DNA of 64,000 nucleotides from Terriglobia bacterium. GTDB taxonomy: Bacteria > Acidobacteriota > Terriglobia > Terriglobales > Acidobacteriaceae. Each line of letters opens with the position of its first letter. Within the stretch, counting starts at the first letter, position 1. Location of the stretch: NCBI GenBank assembly GCA_020073185.1, contig JAIQFT010000013.1:62001-126000 (forward strand). The letters are read 5' to 3'. The translations under genes and the position numbers were made by a program. Below the pieces are notes generated by a model, which saw nothing but the letters and a program-made list of their open reading frames with translations, had not been told where the DNA came from and did not search any database. Shown in pieces: positions 49,926 to 59,505 of the stretch.

Positions 49926-50012
49926 GGTAATTCGTAGCTGGTAGCTGGGCGGGCGACGATTTGAGTCGTGACTGGGCGCTCGTCCACTGCCAGTTACGAG
50001 CTACCAGCTACC
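49926..50012. repeat. Heptad inverted-repeat array (GTAGCTG / CAGCTAC)
   Basis: The left arm TTCGTAGCTGGTAGCTGGGC and the right arm AGTTACGAGCTACCAGCTACC (49991-50012) are separated by about 40 bases. The right arm overlaps the RDD gene end and encodes its last residues. Confidence 0.88.
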
Positions 50013-50866
50013 ACATACGTCCGCGTGATCCGGTCGTGCCAGCACAGCGTATCTTCATCCAGCAGCGCCCAGACCAGGCCCAGGCCAAGCGACAGGGTTG
50101 CCAGCACCATGGCGAGAGCACGACCGCGGCGGGTGCGGCGGCGCGCGCGGACGCCGTCGAAGGTGACCAGCTCCAGGCGCGCCAACTTCATGCCAGGCGT
50201 CGTTCCGGCGTAGACCAGGAACATATATTCGTAGATCGCCCAGAGCAAGCAAGGCGCGGCCAAGGCAACCAGGAAGCCGATTTTGGCGTGCGGCATGGGC
50301 ACGCCTGCTTTCAGCGTGATGATGACGAATACTGCCGCCCCAACCAGCGCGAGGAGTGCGTCCACAATCCCGGCAAAGACGCGCTGCGACATGGGCGCAA
50401 CCTGCAGCGGAAGCTCGAATTCCATCGCCGGGCGCTGCTCCGCCTCGGGCGCCACGTTGATGTCGGCCAGCGGCGCCGTGGTTTCCACTTCCTCGGAAAC
50501 ATCCAGGATGCGCGGCCGGTCGATGATCGTTTCGGCCAGTTCCTCGATCGAAGGCGGCGTCACCGGCAGCATCGCCTGGCGGGGAAACTCGATGATCTTC
50601 AAATCCTGGGGCCGCTCGAAGTGGTACCGCTCCTCGGTTTGCAACTCTGGGACAAAGTTCTCGACGGTTTCTGCGTGCGACTCGAGGCTCGGGACTTCAG
50701 ACTCCTCTTCCCGGCTGGCCGACAGATTCCCGCTGGTGATCTCGCGGTTGACGGCGCGTTCGAAATCCAGCGGCAGCGATCGCTCGCGAATCGGACGCCG
50801 CCGGCGCGCGCGGTAGCTCTCTACCCGCGACGCCACCTCCTGCCTCCAAATTGCCCCGTCTTCCAT
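49994..50866 (-). CDS. RDD-family membrane protein
   Basis: The 290-residue protein has a long hydrophilic N-terminal half starting WRQEVASRVESYRARRRRP and a C-terminal RDD domain (about residues 165-285) with MSQRVFAGIVDALLALVGAA, AIYEYMFLVYAGTTPGMKLA and the ending DEDTLCWHDRITRTYVV. RDD proteins are multi-span and of varied function (one is a Na+/H+ antiporter). The last residues VAGSS and the stop are repeat-derived. The 5' region looks eroded: see the remnant just upstream. Confidence 0.85.
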   Translation of the reverse strand: MEDGAIWRQEVASRVESYRARRRRPIRERSLPLDFERAVNREITSGNLSASREEESEVPSLESHAETVENFVPELQTEERYHFERPQDLKIIEFPRQAMLPVTPPSIEELAETIIDRPRILDVSEEVETTAPLADINVAPEAEQRPAMEFELPLQVAPMSQRVFAGIVDALLALVGAAVFVIITLKAGVPMPHAKIGFLVALAAPCLLWAIYEYMFLVYAGTTPGMKLARLELVTFDGVRARRRTRRGRALAMVLATLSLGLGLVWALLDEDTLCWHDRITRTYVVAGSS

Positions 50867-51168
50867 TCCCGAACGTCCCCCCCTGCGGTTCCGATCTCAC
50901 CGGCTCGGCGCCCCACATCCGCTCCCCTTTGGCAGGTGTGGAACACGGCGCCGCCATGGTCGCCACCCGGCGCCATGCCTGCTCGTGCTGCTCATGGCGT
51001 GCGGTCCCCCGGGCGCACGCCGGCGTGCAACCTCCACCTCAGCGCCATCCAGGCTGGCGGCGAAACGCTCTTCTCTTAAGTCGCATTCATCGGGATCATG
51101 AGGAAGGAAGCCGCGCCCGCGTAGGAACATGTGCACCGTTCGCCGCACAGGGGACACGACATCGCCGG
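50867..51168 (-). pseudogene. Remnant of the RDD protein N-terminus
   Basis: From ATG 51162 the minus strand reads MSCPLCGERCTCSY, a zinc-ribbon-like start. A neighbouring frame then reads DPDECDLREERFAASLDG. In related RDD proteins such segments would precede the WRQEV...RARRRR region, but here they lie in different frames with a stop before 50866. This suggests frame-disrupting mutations or sequencing errors. The remaining 51169-51281 holds no gene that I can see. Confidence 0.4.
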
Positions 51169-51281
51169 GTTGAAAACCGCCGAGAGCTGCGGAGCCCGAT
51201 CCTGTGTAGCACGCGCCACACAATCTTTTCTTCCGGCTGCTCGCGTGTTACCTTGCCTGTTCACCGCGAGACAGACGGCAG

Positions 51282-53819
51282 ATGACACTCCGCTCCCGAT
51301 TCCTTACCACGGCGCTGCTGCTTTGTCATCTGCTGCTGCTTCCGCAGTTAGTAACCAGCGAGGCGCTGGGGGACATGGTTAGTCGTTGGATGTTAGCCGC
51401 TGACCAAGCAGCAGCGCCGGTTTCGCCACGGCCAGCCACCAACGAGCAACGGCCAACGACCGGCCGTTCTCATCTTGCGGGGCCCAACGAACCCGGCGAA
51501 GAAGTCACCATCCAGGCGCTGCAGCAGGAAAAAGTGGGTGACGTGTACTACCTGCGCGGTGAGGTCGAAATCCGTTTTCGGCGCTTCGTGCTGCGTGCCG
51601 ACCAGATCACCTATGACGCCGCCAGCGGAGAGATCGCCGCCGAGGGGCACGTCGTGTTCGACGGCGGGCCGCACGATGAGCACCTGGAAGCCGACCACGG
51701 CGCCTATAACGTGCGTACCGACAGCGGCAAATTCTACGAGGCGCGCGGCACCACCGGCGCGCGCTTCCGCGGGCGGCAGGTGTTGCTGACCTCGTCGAAC
51801 CCGTTTTTCTTCAGCGGGTCGCTGGTGGAGAAGGACGGCCCCAACCACTTTGTCGTGCACCACGGCGTGGTCACCTCGTGCGAGCTGCCGCACCCCAAGT
51901 GGACCTTCGAGGCACAGAGGGTCACGGTGGAAGTGGGTGAGGAAGCGCGCATGTACCACAGCAGCTTCCGGCTGGGTGGTATCCCGATTTTTTATTTTCC
52001 CTACGTCCAGCATCCGGTGGACAAGCTCGGGCGCCAAACCGGTTTCCTCATCCCCACCATCGGCCAGTCGTCGCGCAAGGGCACGATCTTGGGCGAAGCG
52101 ATCTACTGGGCCATCAACCGCAGCCTGGATGCGACCATGGGCGCCGAATATTATTCGCAACGCGGTTGGGCACAACACGGCTCGTTTCGCGCTCGGCCGA
52201 GCGCCACCTCGTATTTCAACGTCAACTATTTCGGCGTGCTTGACCGCGGCACGGGTTCGCCCAAGGTGGACCAGGGCGGTGAGGACATCCGCGCCAACGG
52301 CGAAATCCAGTTGCCGCACGGCTTCCGCGCGGTGGCCGACATCAATTACCTGAGCACGTTTGTCTTCCGGCTGGCCTTCGCCGAGACCTTCACCTTGGCG
52401 GTGAATTCCGAAGTGCGCTCCAACGCGTTCATCTCCCAAGCGTACCAGGGTTACTTCTTCAACCTCGCCGCCTCGCGCTACCAGAACTTCCAAAGCACCA
52501 CGCGCGGCGACTTGGTAACCATCCTGCATGCGCCGTCGCTCGATCTGGGCAGCGTGGACCACCCGATCGGGCGCTCGGGGTTTTACTGGTCGTACGACGC
52601 GGCGGTGCAAGGCGTGTCGCGGCGCGAGCCGCAGTTCGTGACCGCACCGCTGGTCGGCCGCCTGGACGTGGAGCCGCGACTGTCGCTGCCGCTGAACCAC
52701 GCCGGATGGAGCTTCCGCCCCGAGGTCGCGCTGCGCGATACCTACTACACGCAGCGGCTGGCGACCACCGACGTGCCGCAGAGCGGTATCGGCGCGCTGA
52801 TTGACCGCGCGCTCAACCGGCGCGCGCTGGAAACCACGGTCGAGCTGCGGCCACCGTCGCTTTCGCGCGTCTTCGAACAACAGGTGAAGGACCACATCCT
52901 CAAGCACACCATCGAGCCGCGCGTCGTCTATCGCTACGTCGCCGGGGTGGACAATTTTGCGGCGATCATCCGCTTCGACGCGCGCGACATCCTCAGCAAC
53001 ACCAACGAACTCGAGTACGGCATCATTCACCGCCTGTACGCCAAAGGCACAAAGTCCACCGAGTGCACCAATCGGGTGGAGCAACCAACGGACGAGGCGG
53101 CACCGTCCGTGCCGCTGCCCGCCGCGCCGGAGGTGGCGCCGCGCAAGGGTATGGTGGTCCCGGTGACGGGCTGCCAGCCGGGCCCGCCGGCGTCGCGCGA
53201 AATCATGAGCTGGGAGGTCGCGCAGAAGTATTTCTTCGATACCAACTTCGATGACGCGCTCGTGCCCGGCCGCCGCAACGTGTTCACCACCAGCGCCGAA
53301 TTCAGTGGCATCGCCTTTGTCACCGACCCGCGACGCTTTTCCCCGATCATCTCCCGCCTGCGCGCCTATCCCGGGCGCCGCACCGAGGTGGAGTGGAAGC
53401 TGGATTACGACACGAAAAAAGGCCTGATCAACGCCAGCACCACGCTGGTCTCGCACCGCTTTGGCGATTTTTTCGTCGCCGGCAGCCACGCCTTTCTGAA
53501 TGTGCCGGGCGAAATTTTTGTGCCTACGCTGGCGCCGGGGCCGAGCCAGTTCAACCAGTTTCGCTGGCTGGTAGGCTACGGCCATCCCAACAAGCGCGGC
53601 GTCAGCGCCGCCGCCAATGTCGGCTTCGACATCAACTCCGGTTTCCTGCAGTACTCCGCGTTCCAGACCAGCTACAACTGGGACTGCTGCGGCGTGAGCT
53701 TCGAATACCGGCGCTTCGCGCTGGGCTCGGTGCGCAACGAGAACCAGTTCCGCTTCGCGCTTTCGCTGACCAACGTGGGGACGTTCGGCACGCTGCGGCG
53801 GCAGGAACGGCTGTTCTAG
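51282..53819 (+). CDS. lptD: LPS-assembly protein LptD (OstA)
   Basis: The 845-residue outer-membrane beta-barrel inserts LPS into the outer leaflet. It has an N-terminal signal (TTALLLCHLLLLPQLVTSEA), an OstA beta-jellyroll (VYYLRGEVEIRFRRFVLRAD, AAEGHVVFDGG, about residues 85-200), and a large C-terminal barrel starting at IPIFYFPYVQHPVDKLGRQ. Two Cys-bearing loops occur around residues 600-635. Residues about 50-62 (RPATNEQRPTTGR) are a translated repeat in the linker after the signal. The gene indicates a diderm cell envelope. Confidence 0.9.
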   Translation: MTLRSRFLTTALLLCHLLLLPQLVTSEALGDMVSRWMLAADQAAAPVSPRPATNEQRPTTGRSHLAGPNEPGEEVTIQALQQEKVGDVYYLRGEVEIRFRRFVLRADQITYDAASGEIAAEGHVVFDGGPHDEHLEADHGAYNVRTDSGKFYEARGTTGARFRGRQVLLTSSNPFFFSGSLVEKDGPNHFVVHHGVVTSCELPHPKWTFEAQRVTVEVGEEARMYHSSFRLGGIPIFYFPYVQHPVDKLGRQTGFLIPTIGQSSRKGTILGEAIYWAINRSLDATMGAEYYSQRGWAQHGSFRARPSATSYFNVNYFGVLDRGTGSPKVDQGGEDIRANGEIQLPHGFRAVADINYLSTFVFRLAFAETFTLAVNSEVRSNAFISQAYQGYFFNLAASRYQNFQSTTRGDLVTILHAPSLDLGSVDHPIGRSGFYWSYDAAVQGVSRREPQFVTAPLVGRLDVEPRLSLPLNHAGWSFRPEVALRDTYYTQRLATTDVPQSGIGALIDRALNRRALETTVELRPPSLSRVFEQQVKDHILKHTIEPRVVYRYVAGVDNFAAIIRFDARDILSNTNELEYGIIHRLYAKGTKSTECTNRVEQPTDEAAPSVPLPAAPEVAPRKGMVVPVTGCQPGPPASREIMSWEVAQKYFFDTNFDDALVPGRRNVFTTSAEFSGIAFVTDPRRFSPIISRLRAYPGRRTEVEWKLDYDTKKGLINASTTLVSHRFGDFFVAGSHAFLNVPGEIFVPTLAPGPSQFNQFRWLVGYGHPNKRGVSAAANVGFDINSGFLQYSAFQTSYNWDCCGVSFEYRRFALGSVRNENQFRFALSLTNVGTFGTLRRQERLF
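51428..51468. repeat. Heptad array (CCAACGA) in frame inside lptD
   Basis: The words CCAACGA-GCAACGG-CCAACGA-CCGG are bounded by ACGGCC and GGCCGT, which can pair. It lies in frame in the linker after the signal peptide. Confidence 0.75.
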
Positions 53820-53888
53820 GCCACGCGGAAGACGCATCGGCAGAGCGCAAGCGGACATCGGGTCGAGGGCGGAATGCCGGATCCTAGT

Positions 53889-53913
53889 AATATCGTGTAG
53901 CGATATTTATTTT
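53889..53913 (+). terminator. Terminator downstream of lptD
   Basis: The stem AATATCG/CGATATT (53889-53895 with 53901-53907), loop TGTAG, is followed by TATTTT, 70 bases after the lptD stop. Confidence 0.65.
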
Positions 53914-53939
53914 CCGGGCAAAACGCTGGGCAATCGCGC

Positions 53940-53945
53940 TACAAT
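53940..53945 (+). promoter_or_regulatory. -10 box TACAAT 6 nt before ATG 53952
   Basis: TACAAT, GCATTT, ATG. Same spacing as the other leaderless candidates. Confidence 0.45.
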
Positions 53946-53951
53946 GCATTT

Positions 53952-54194
53952 ATGGCCAGAGGTTGGGAGTCAAAGTCAGTCGAAGCGCAAATTGAATCCA
54001 AAGCCGATTTTCCTGCACAGCCTGGGAAGACCCGCACAGCCGATCAAGTCCAGCAAATCATCGAGAAGAAGACCCTGGAGCTGGCGCGCGCCAAGGTGGC
54101 GCGCGAACTGGCATCGAGCCAGAACCCGCGCTACGCGCAGATGCTCAGGCAGTCTCTTTCGGACCTGGACAAAAAAATCGCGGCCATCGATTAG
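53952..54194 (+). CDS. Small hypothetical protein (80 aa)
   Basis: The 80-residue, highly charged helical protein starts MARGWESKSVEAQIESKADF. The middle IIEKKTLELARAKVARELAS and the end LRQSLSDLDKKIAAID suggest an amphipathic coiled coil. No domain is recognised. It stands between the lptD terminator and convergent genes, with its own -10 box immediately upstream. Confidence 0.75.
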   Translation: MARGWESKSVEAQIESKADFPAQPGKTRTADQVQQIIEKKTLELARAKVARELASSQNPRYAQMLRQSLSDLDKKIAAID

Positions 54195-54254
54195 CCGCGA
54201 AGTCTGAATGCTCGCTTTGCGCGCGCAGCGCGCGTCCGGCTGGACGCGCCAGCC

Positions 54255-54731
54255 CTACGCCAGTCTTCTCTCCAGCAGGTCGGCGCCTTCGTCGCTGGTA
54301 CGGTAGCGCACGCTCACGCGCCCCCCGACCGGGAACTGATCGCGCACGTCGCCCTTGAACACCAGCAGGCGCGGCCTGGCGCCGTTGCGCAGGGTCACGA
54401 CGCAGCGGTTCGAGCGCCCGATCCCCGACTCGTAATAGGCCACGTTCTCCACCACGCCCGATTCCCTCACTTCGCCGGTGGGCATCACCACGTAGGCGCT
54501 GCCGGCGCCGACGGCCACCATCCCCCGCTCAGCTCTCTTCCCCGGCAACGGAATCGGCAAGCCACGATCGCGCAGTTCCAGCAGCACGTTGATCCCGAAG
54601 ATCCCCGAGATGGTCAGCAGGATCAGGGACATGAAAAGATTGTCGACCGTGAGTTCCGGGTTCATCCAGATCAACGCCGCGATGCCCAGCAGCGGCAGAG
54701 TGGCCAGAATCATCGACACCAACAGCAGCAT
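54255..54731 (-). CDS. Membrane protein with C-terminal beta domain
   Basis: The 158-residue protein has two N-terminal transmembrane helices (MILATLPLLGIAALIWM, FMSLILLTISGIFGINVLLE). A soluble beta-rich C-terminus (about residues 70-158) follows, with VGAGSAYVVMPTGEVRESGV and VGGRVSVRYRTSDEGADLL. The layout recalls small NfeD-like OB-fold proteins but no signature is certain. Its start directly abuts the ligA stop, so it is in the ligA transcript. Confidence 0.75.
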   Translation of the reverse strand: MLLLVSMILATLPLLGIAALIWMNPELTVDNLFMSLILLTISGIFGINVLLELRDRGLPIPLPGKRAERGMVAVGAGSAYVVMPTGEVRESGVVENVAYYESGIGRSNRCVVTLRNGARPRLLVFKGDVRDQFPVGGRVSVRYRTSDEGADLLERRLA

Positions 54732-56907
<2,176 letters not shown>

Positions 56908-56942
56908 TCCGCGCACCCTATTTGCCGTTTCAGGAGGACCGC

Positions 56943-57599
56943 ATGAGATTGGCACGCCTACTATTAGTGTTCTGCTGCGCCGTTTCCCTGATCGCCGTTG
57001 CGCAAGAAAAGAAGCCAGCCGCCGCCCCGGACAAGGGCAAACCTGCCGCGGCCGACAAACAGAAAAAGTCCGCCAAGCCTGCCGGAATGCCCAGCATGAA
57101 GCCGTCGCCGGAGATCCAGAAGATGGCCAAATCGCTGGTTGGCAGCTACACCACCAAGGAAACCCACGAACCCGGCCCGTTCATGCCCACCGGCGGCACC
57201 GGAGTTGGTGAGGCAAAATTCACGCTCGGTCCGGGTGGCAATTCGATTATCCAGACCTATCAATCCAAGAGCGGCCCGATGGGCAGCAGGTTCCGCGGGC
57301 ACGGCGTGGTCTGGTACGACGCCAAGGCCGGTGGCTACCGCTCCGTCTGGTGCGACAGCATGTCGCCCATGTGCGAAGTCGGCGGTGTCAGCAAGTGGGA
57401 CGGCGACAAGCTCACGGGCACAACCGACAGCGAGATGATGGGCAAGAAGGTGAGCTACCACGAAACCATGAGCGGCTTCAGCCCGGAGGGCTTCAAGATG
57501 GACATGGAGATGTCCGTCGAGGGCAGCCCGATGAAGCACGTCATGACCATCGAGTACGCGCGCGTCGGCGCTGCGCCGGCCGCCGCGAAGAAGCCGTAG
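56943..57599 (+). CDS. Exported DUF1579-domain protein
   Basis: The 218-residue protein has a signal peptide (RLARLLLVFCCAVSLIAVAQ), a Lys/Ala/Pro linker (about residues 22-50) and a DUF1579 domain (about 55-210) with KSLVGSYTTKETHEPGPF, FRGHGVVWYDAKAGGYRSVW and CDSMSPMCEVGGVSKWDGDK. DUF1579 proteins are lipocalin-like and uncharacterised. CAGGAGG lies seven bases before ATG 56943. Confidence 0.88.
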   Translation: MRLARLLLVFCCAVSLIAVAQEKKPAAAPDKGKPAAADKQKKSAKPAGMPSMKPSPEIQKMAKSLVGSYTTKETHEPGPFMPTGGTGVGEAKFTLGPGGNSIIQTYQSKSGPMGSRFRGHGVVWYDAKAGGYRSVWCDSMSPMCEVGGVSKWDGDKLTGTTDSEMMGKKVSYHETMSGFSPEGFKMDMEMSVEGSPMKHVMTIEYARVGAAPAAAKKP

Positions 57600-57613
57600 C
57601 TGTTTCGCGATCG

Positions 57614-57676
57614 ATAGCTCGTAGCTGGTAACCTTCGACGCCGGTTGCCGCCTACCATCTCCCAGCTACCAGCTAC
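57614..57676. repeat. Heptad inverted-repeat array (GTAGCTG / CAGCTAC)
   Basis: GATAGCTCGTAGCTGGTAACC and CCCAGCTACCAGCTAC pair across about 20 bases. It fills the gap before the lipid kinase gene and ends four bases before its ATG. Confidence 0.88.
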
Positions 57677-57680
57677 TTTC

Positions 57681-58655
57681 ATGCGCCGCGCGCTGCTGCT
57701 CTACAACCCGGAATCCGGCCGGCGACGCGGCCGGCGCGCCGCCGACGTGCAAGCGGCTGCCGCCGCCTTCAAGGCCGCCGGTGTGGAACCGGTGCTGCAG
57801 CCGACGCGCGCGCCGGGCAGCGCCGCCGAACAGGCGCGCGCAGCCATCGAACGCGGCTGCGATGGAGTAATCGTCTGCGGCGGCGACGGCAGCGTGCACG
57901 AAGTGCTGCCCGCAGTGGTCGGAACTGAGGTAGCGCTCGGCGTCATTCCGCTCGGTACCGGCAATGGCCTGGCGCACGATCTCGGCCTGCCGCACCATCC
58001 CGCTAAGGCCGCGCAACTGCTCGCCGCAGCCGGAACAAGGTCCACCCTTTTGCCGCGCGTCGAGTTCACGCGCCTCGATGGCGTTCCAGACCGCCGTTAC
58101 TGCATCGTGGGCGCGGGTGTCGGCGCCGACGCTCGAATGGTGTATCGGCTGGGGCTCGGATTCAAGCAGCGCTGGGGCATGGCCGCGTACTACGCCGAAT
58201 CCACGCGCCAGTGGTTGACGCACGATTTCCCGCTGTTCACCGCCGAGTTCCGCTACCAGGACGGAGACCTGCGGCGCGAGCAGGTCTCGCAAGTACTCGC
58301 TGTCCGCATCACCTCCTTTGGAGGGTTGTTGGACAAGCTCGCTCCCGGCGCCGCGCTCATTCGTCCCGACTTTCAGTTGGTCCTGTTCAAGACGCGCAGC
58401 CGGATGTCATTTCTACGCTACATGATGGGCGTGTGGACGAATCGGCCTTCTGCGCAGTCTGACATCGAAATCCTGCCCTCCACCGAATGCCGATGTTTAC
58501 CGCTAGAAACGAGAAACCGGAAGCTCGAAACTCGCATCTACGCCGAGGCCGACGGCGAACTACTCGGCACGCTTCCCGTCACCATCACCATGTCGGGCGA
58601 AAGCGTGAAACTGCTGGTGCCGCGCGCTGCGGCGTCGAAATCCGCTGTGCTATAG
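57681..58655 (+). CDS. YegS/DagK-type lipid kinase
   Basis: The 324-residue kinase phosphorylates diacylglycerol or a related lipid. NADK/DagK-fold motifs are LLYNPESGRRRGRRAADVQA at the start, VIVCGGDGSVHEVLPAVVG and GVIPLGTGNGLAHDLGLP. The C-terminal fold ends with IYAEADGELLGTLPVTITM. Just before this, residues about 275-285 (LETRNRKLETR) are a translated heptad array inserted in frame. ATG 57681 follows a repeat array directly, so no clear ribosome site is seen. Confidence 0.92.
   Translation: MRRALLLYNPESGRRRGRRAADVQAAAAAFKAAGVEPVLQPTRAPGSAAEQARAAIERGCDGVIVCGGDGSVHEVLPAVVGTEVALGVIPLGTGNGLAHDLGLPHHPAKAAQLLAAAGTRSTLLPRVEFTRLDGVPDRRYCIVGAGVGADARMVYRLGLGFKQRWGMAAYYAESTRQWLTHDFPLFTAEFRYQDGDLRREQVSQVLAVRITSFGGLLDKLAPGAALIRPDFQLVLFKTRSRMSFLRYMMGVWTNRPSAQSDIEILPSTECRCLPLETRNRKLETRIYAEADGELLGTLPVTITMSGESVKLLVPRAAASKSAVL
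58502..58535. repeat. Heptad array (GAAACCG/GAAACTC) in frame inside the lipid kinase
   Basis: GAAACGA-GAAACCG-GAAGCTC-GAAACTC-G has a clean 7-nt period and codes LETRNRKLETR. Same word family as the atpG-atpD array. Confidence 0.85.
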
Positions 58656-58664
58656 TCGCGCCGG

Positions 58665-59405
58665 ATGTGGACGATCTATGCCATAGTGCCGCTGCTGCTG
58701 ACAGTGTTCGCTCTGGTGCATTTTTTCAAGCGCGGCAGCGGTAATTATCTCTGGGTGTTCCTCATCATCTTTCTCCCAACAATCGGCCCGATCGTATACA
58801 TCATCGTCGAAGTCCTGCCCGAGTTGCGTTCCGGCCCCGCCAGCCGCGCTTCTTCAGGCTGGCTCGCCAATAGGAAACGAATCAAGTACCTGGAAGCGGT
58901 CGTGCTCGACAACCCGTCGGCCGGCAACTACGAGGAACTCGCTGACCTCTACCTCCAGGACGAAAACTACGCGCGCGCCCGCGAGTGCTTCGACCGCGCC
59001 ATCTCCTCCCGCACCGATCTGCCCGATCCCTTCTACGGCCGCGCGCTGTGTTCCCTCGTCTTGAGTGACATTGCGCGAGCCACTCCCGACCTGGAAAAGG
59101 CCGTCGCCATGAATCGCAAGCACGACTACGGGCGCGCCTTGGGGCTGCTCGCGTTTTGCTATGCGCAGACCGGCAAGGCGGAAGCGGCGGAAACGCTGTT
59201 CCGCGAAGCCCTGGCCACCTCGACGCTGTCGGAAACGCAATTTCGCTTCGCCGAGTTCCTGGCTGCGCAGGGCAAAACCGATGAGGCGCGCGACTGGGCG
59301 CAGCGCGTCGTCAACAAGCGCGCCGCCCTTTCCGGCCCGCTCCGCCGCGCCGATACGCGCTGGATTCGCCAGTCCGAATCGCTGCTCAAACAACTCGGCG
59401 GGTAG
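58665..59405 (+). CDS. Membrane-anchored TPR protein with PLDc_N-like start
   Basis: The 246-residue protein has two N-terminal membrane helices (YAIVPLLLTVFALVHFF and YLWVFLIIFLPTIGPIVYII), the latter resembling the PLDc_N segment of cardiolipin synthases. A cytoplasmic TPR array follows (about residues 85-220), for example YEELADLYLQDENYARAREC and GLLAFCYAQTGKAEAAETLF. It is probably a scaffold. TATAGT lies eight bases before the ATG. Confidence 0.85.
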   Translation: MWTIYAIVPLLLTVFALVHFFKRGSGNYLWVFLIIFLPTIGPIVYIIVEVLPELRSGPASRASSGWLANRKRIKYLEAVVLDNPSAGNYEELADLYLQDENYARARECFDRAISSRTDLPDPFYGRALCSLVLSDIARATPDLEKAVAMNRKHDYGRALGLLAFCYAQTGKAEAAETLFREALATSTLSETQFRFAEFLAAQGKTDEARDWAQRVVNKRAALSGPLRRADTRWIRQSESLLKQLGG

Positions 59406-59470
59406 CGCGCCGCGCTCCCCAAAACCGCCGACTCTTAGTCCCGAAGCTCGGTGAGTTCGGGCGGCGGCCA

Positions 59471-59499
59471 TCGACCGCCGGCCATCGACTGTTTACAAT
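59471..59499 (+). promoter_or_regulatory. mnmG promoter TCGACC-17-TACAAT within a heptad repeat
   Basis: TCGACC (59471-59476), 17 bases, TACAAT (59494-59499), six bases, GTG 59506. The -35 is part of the CCATCGA repeat words (59461-59490), so a repeat appears to have supplied a promoter half for a leaderless transcript. Confidence 0.5.
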
Positions 59500-59505
59500 G
59501 ACCAC

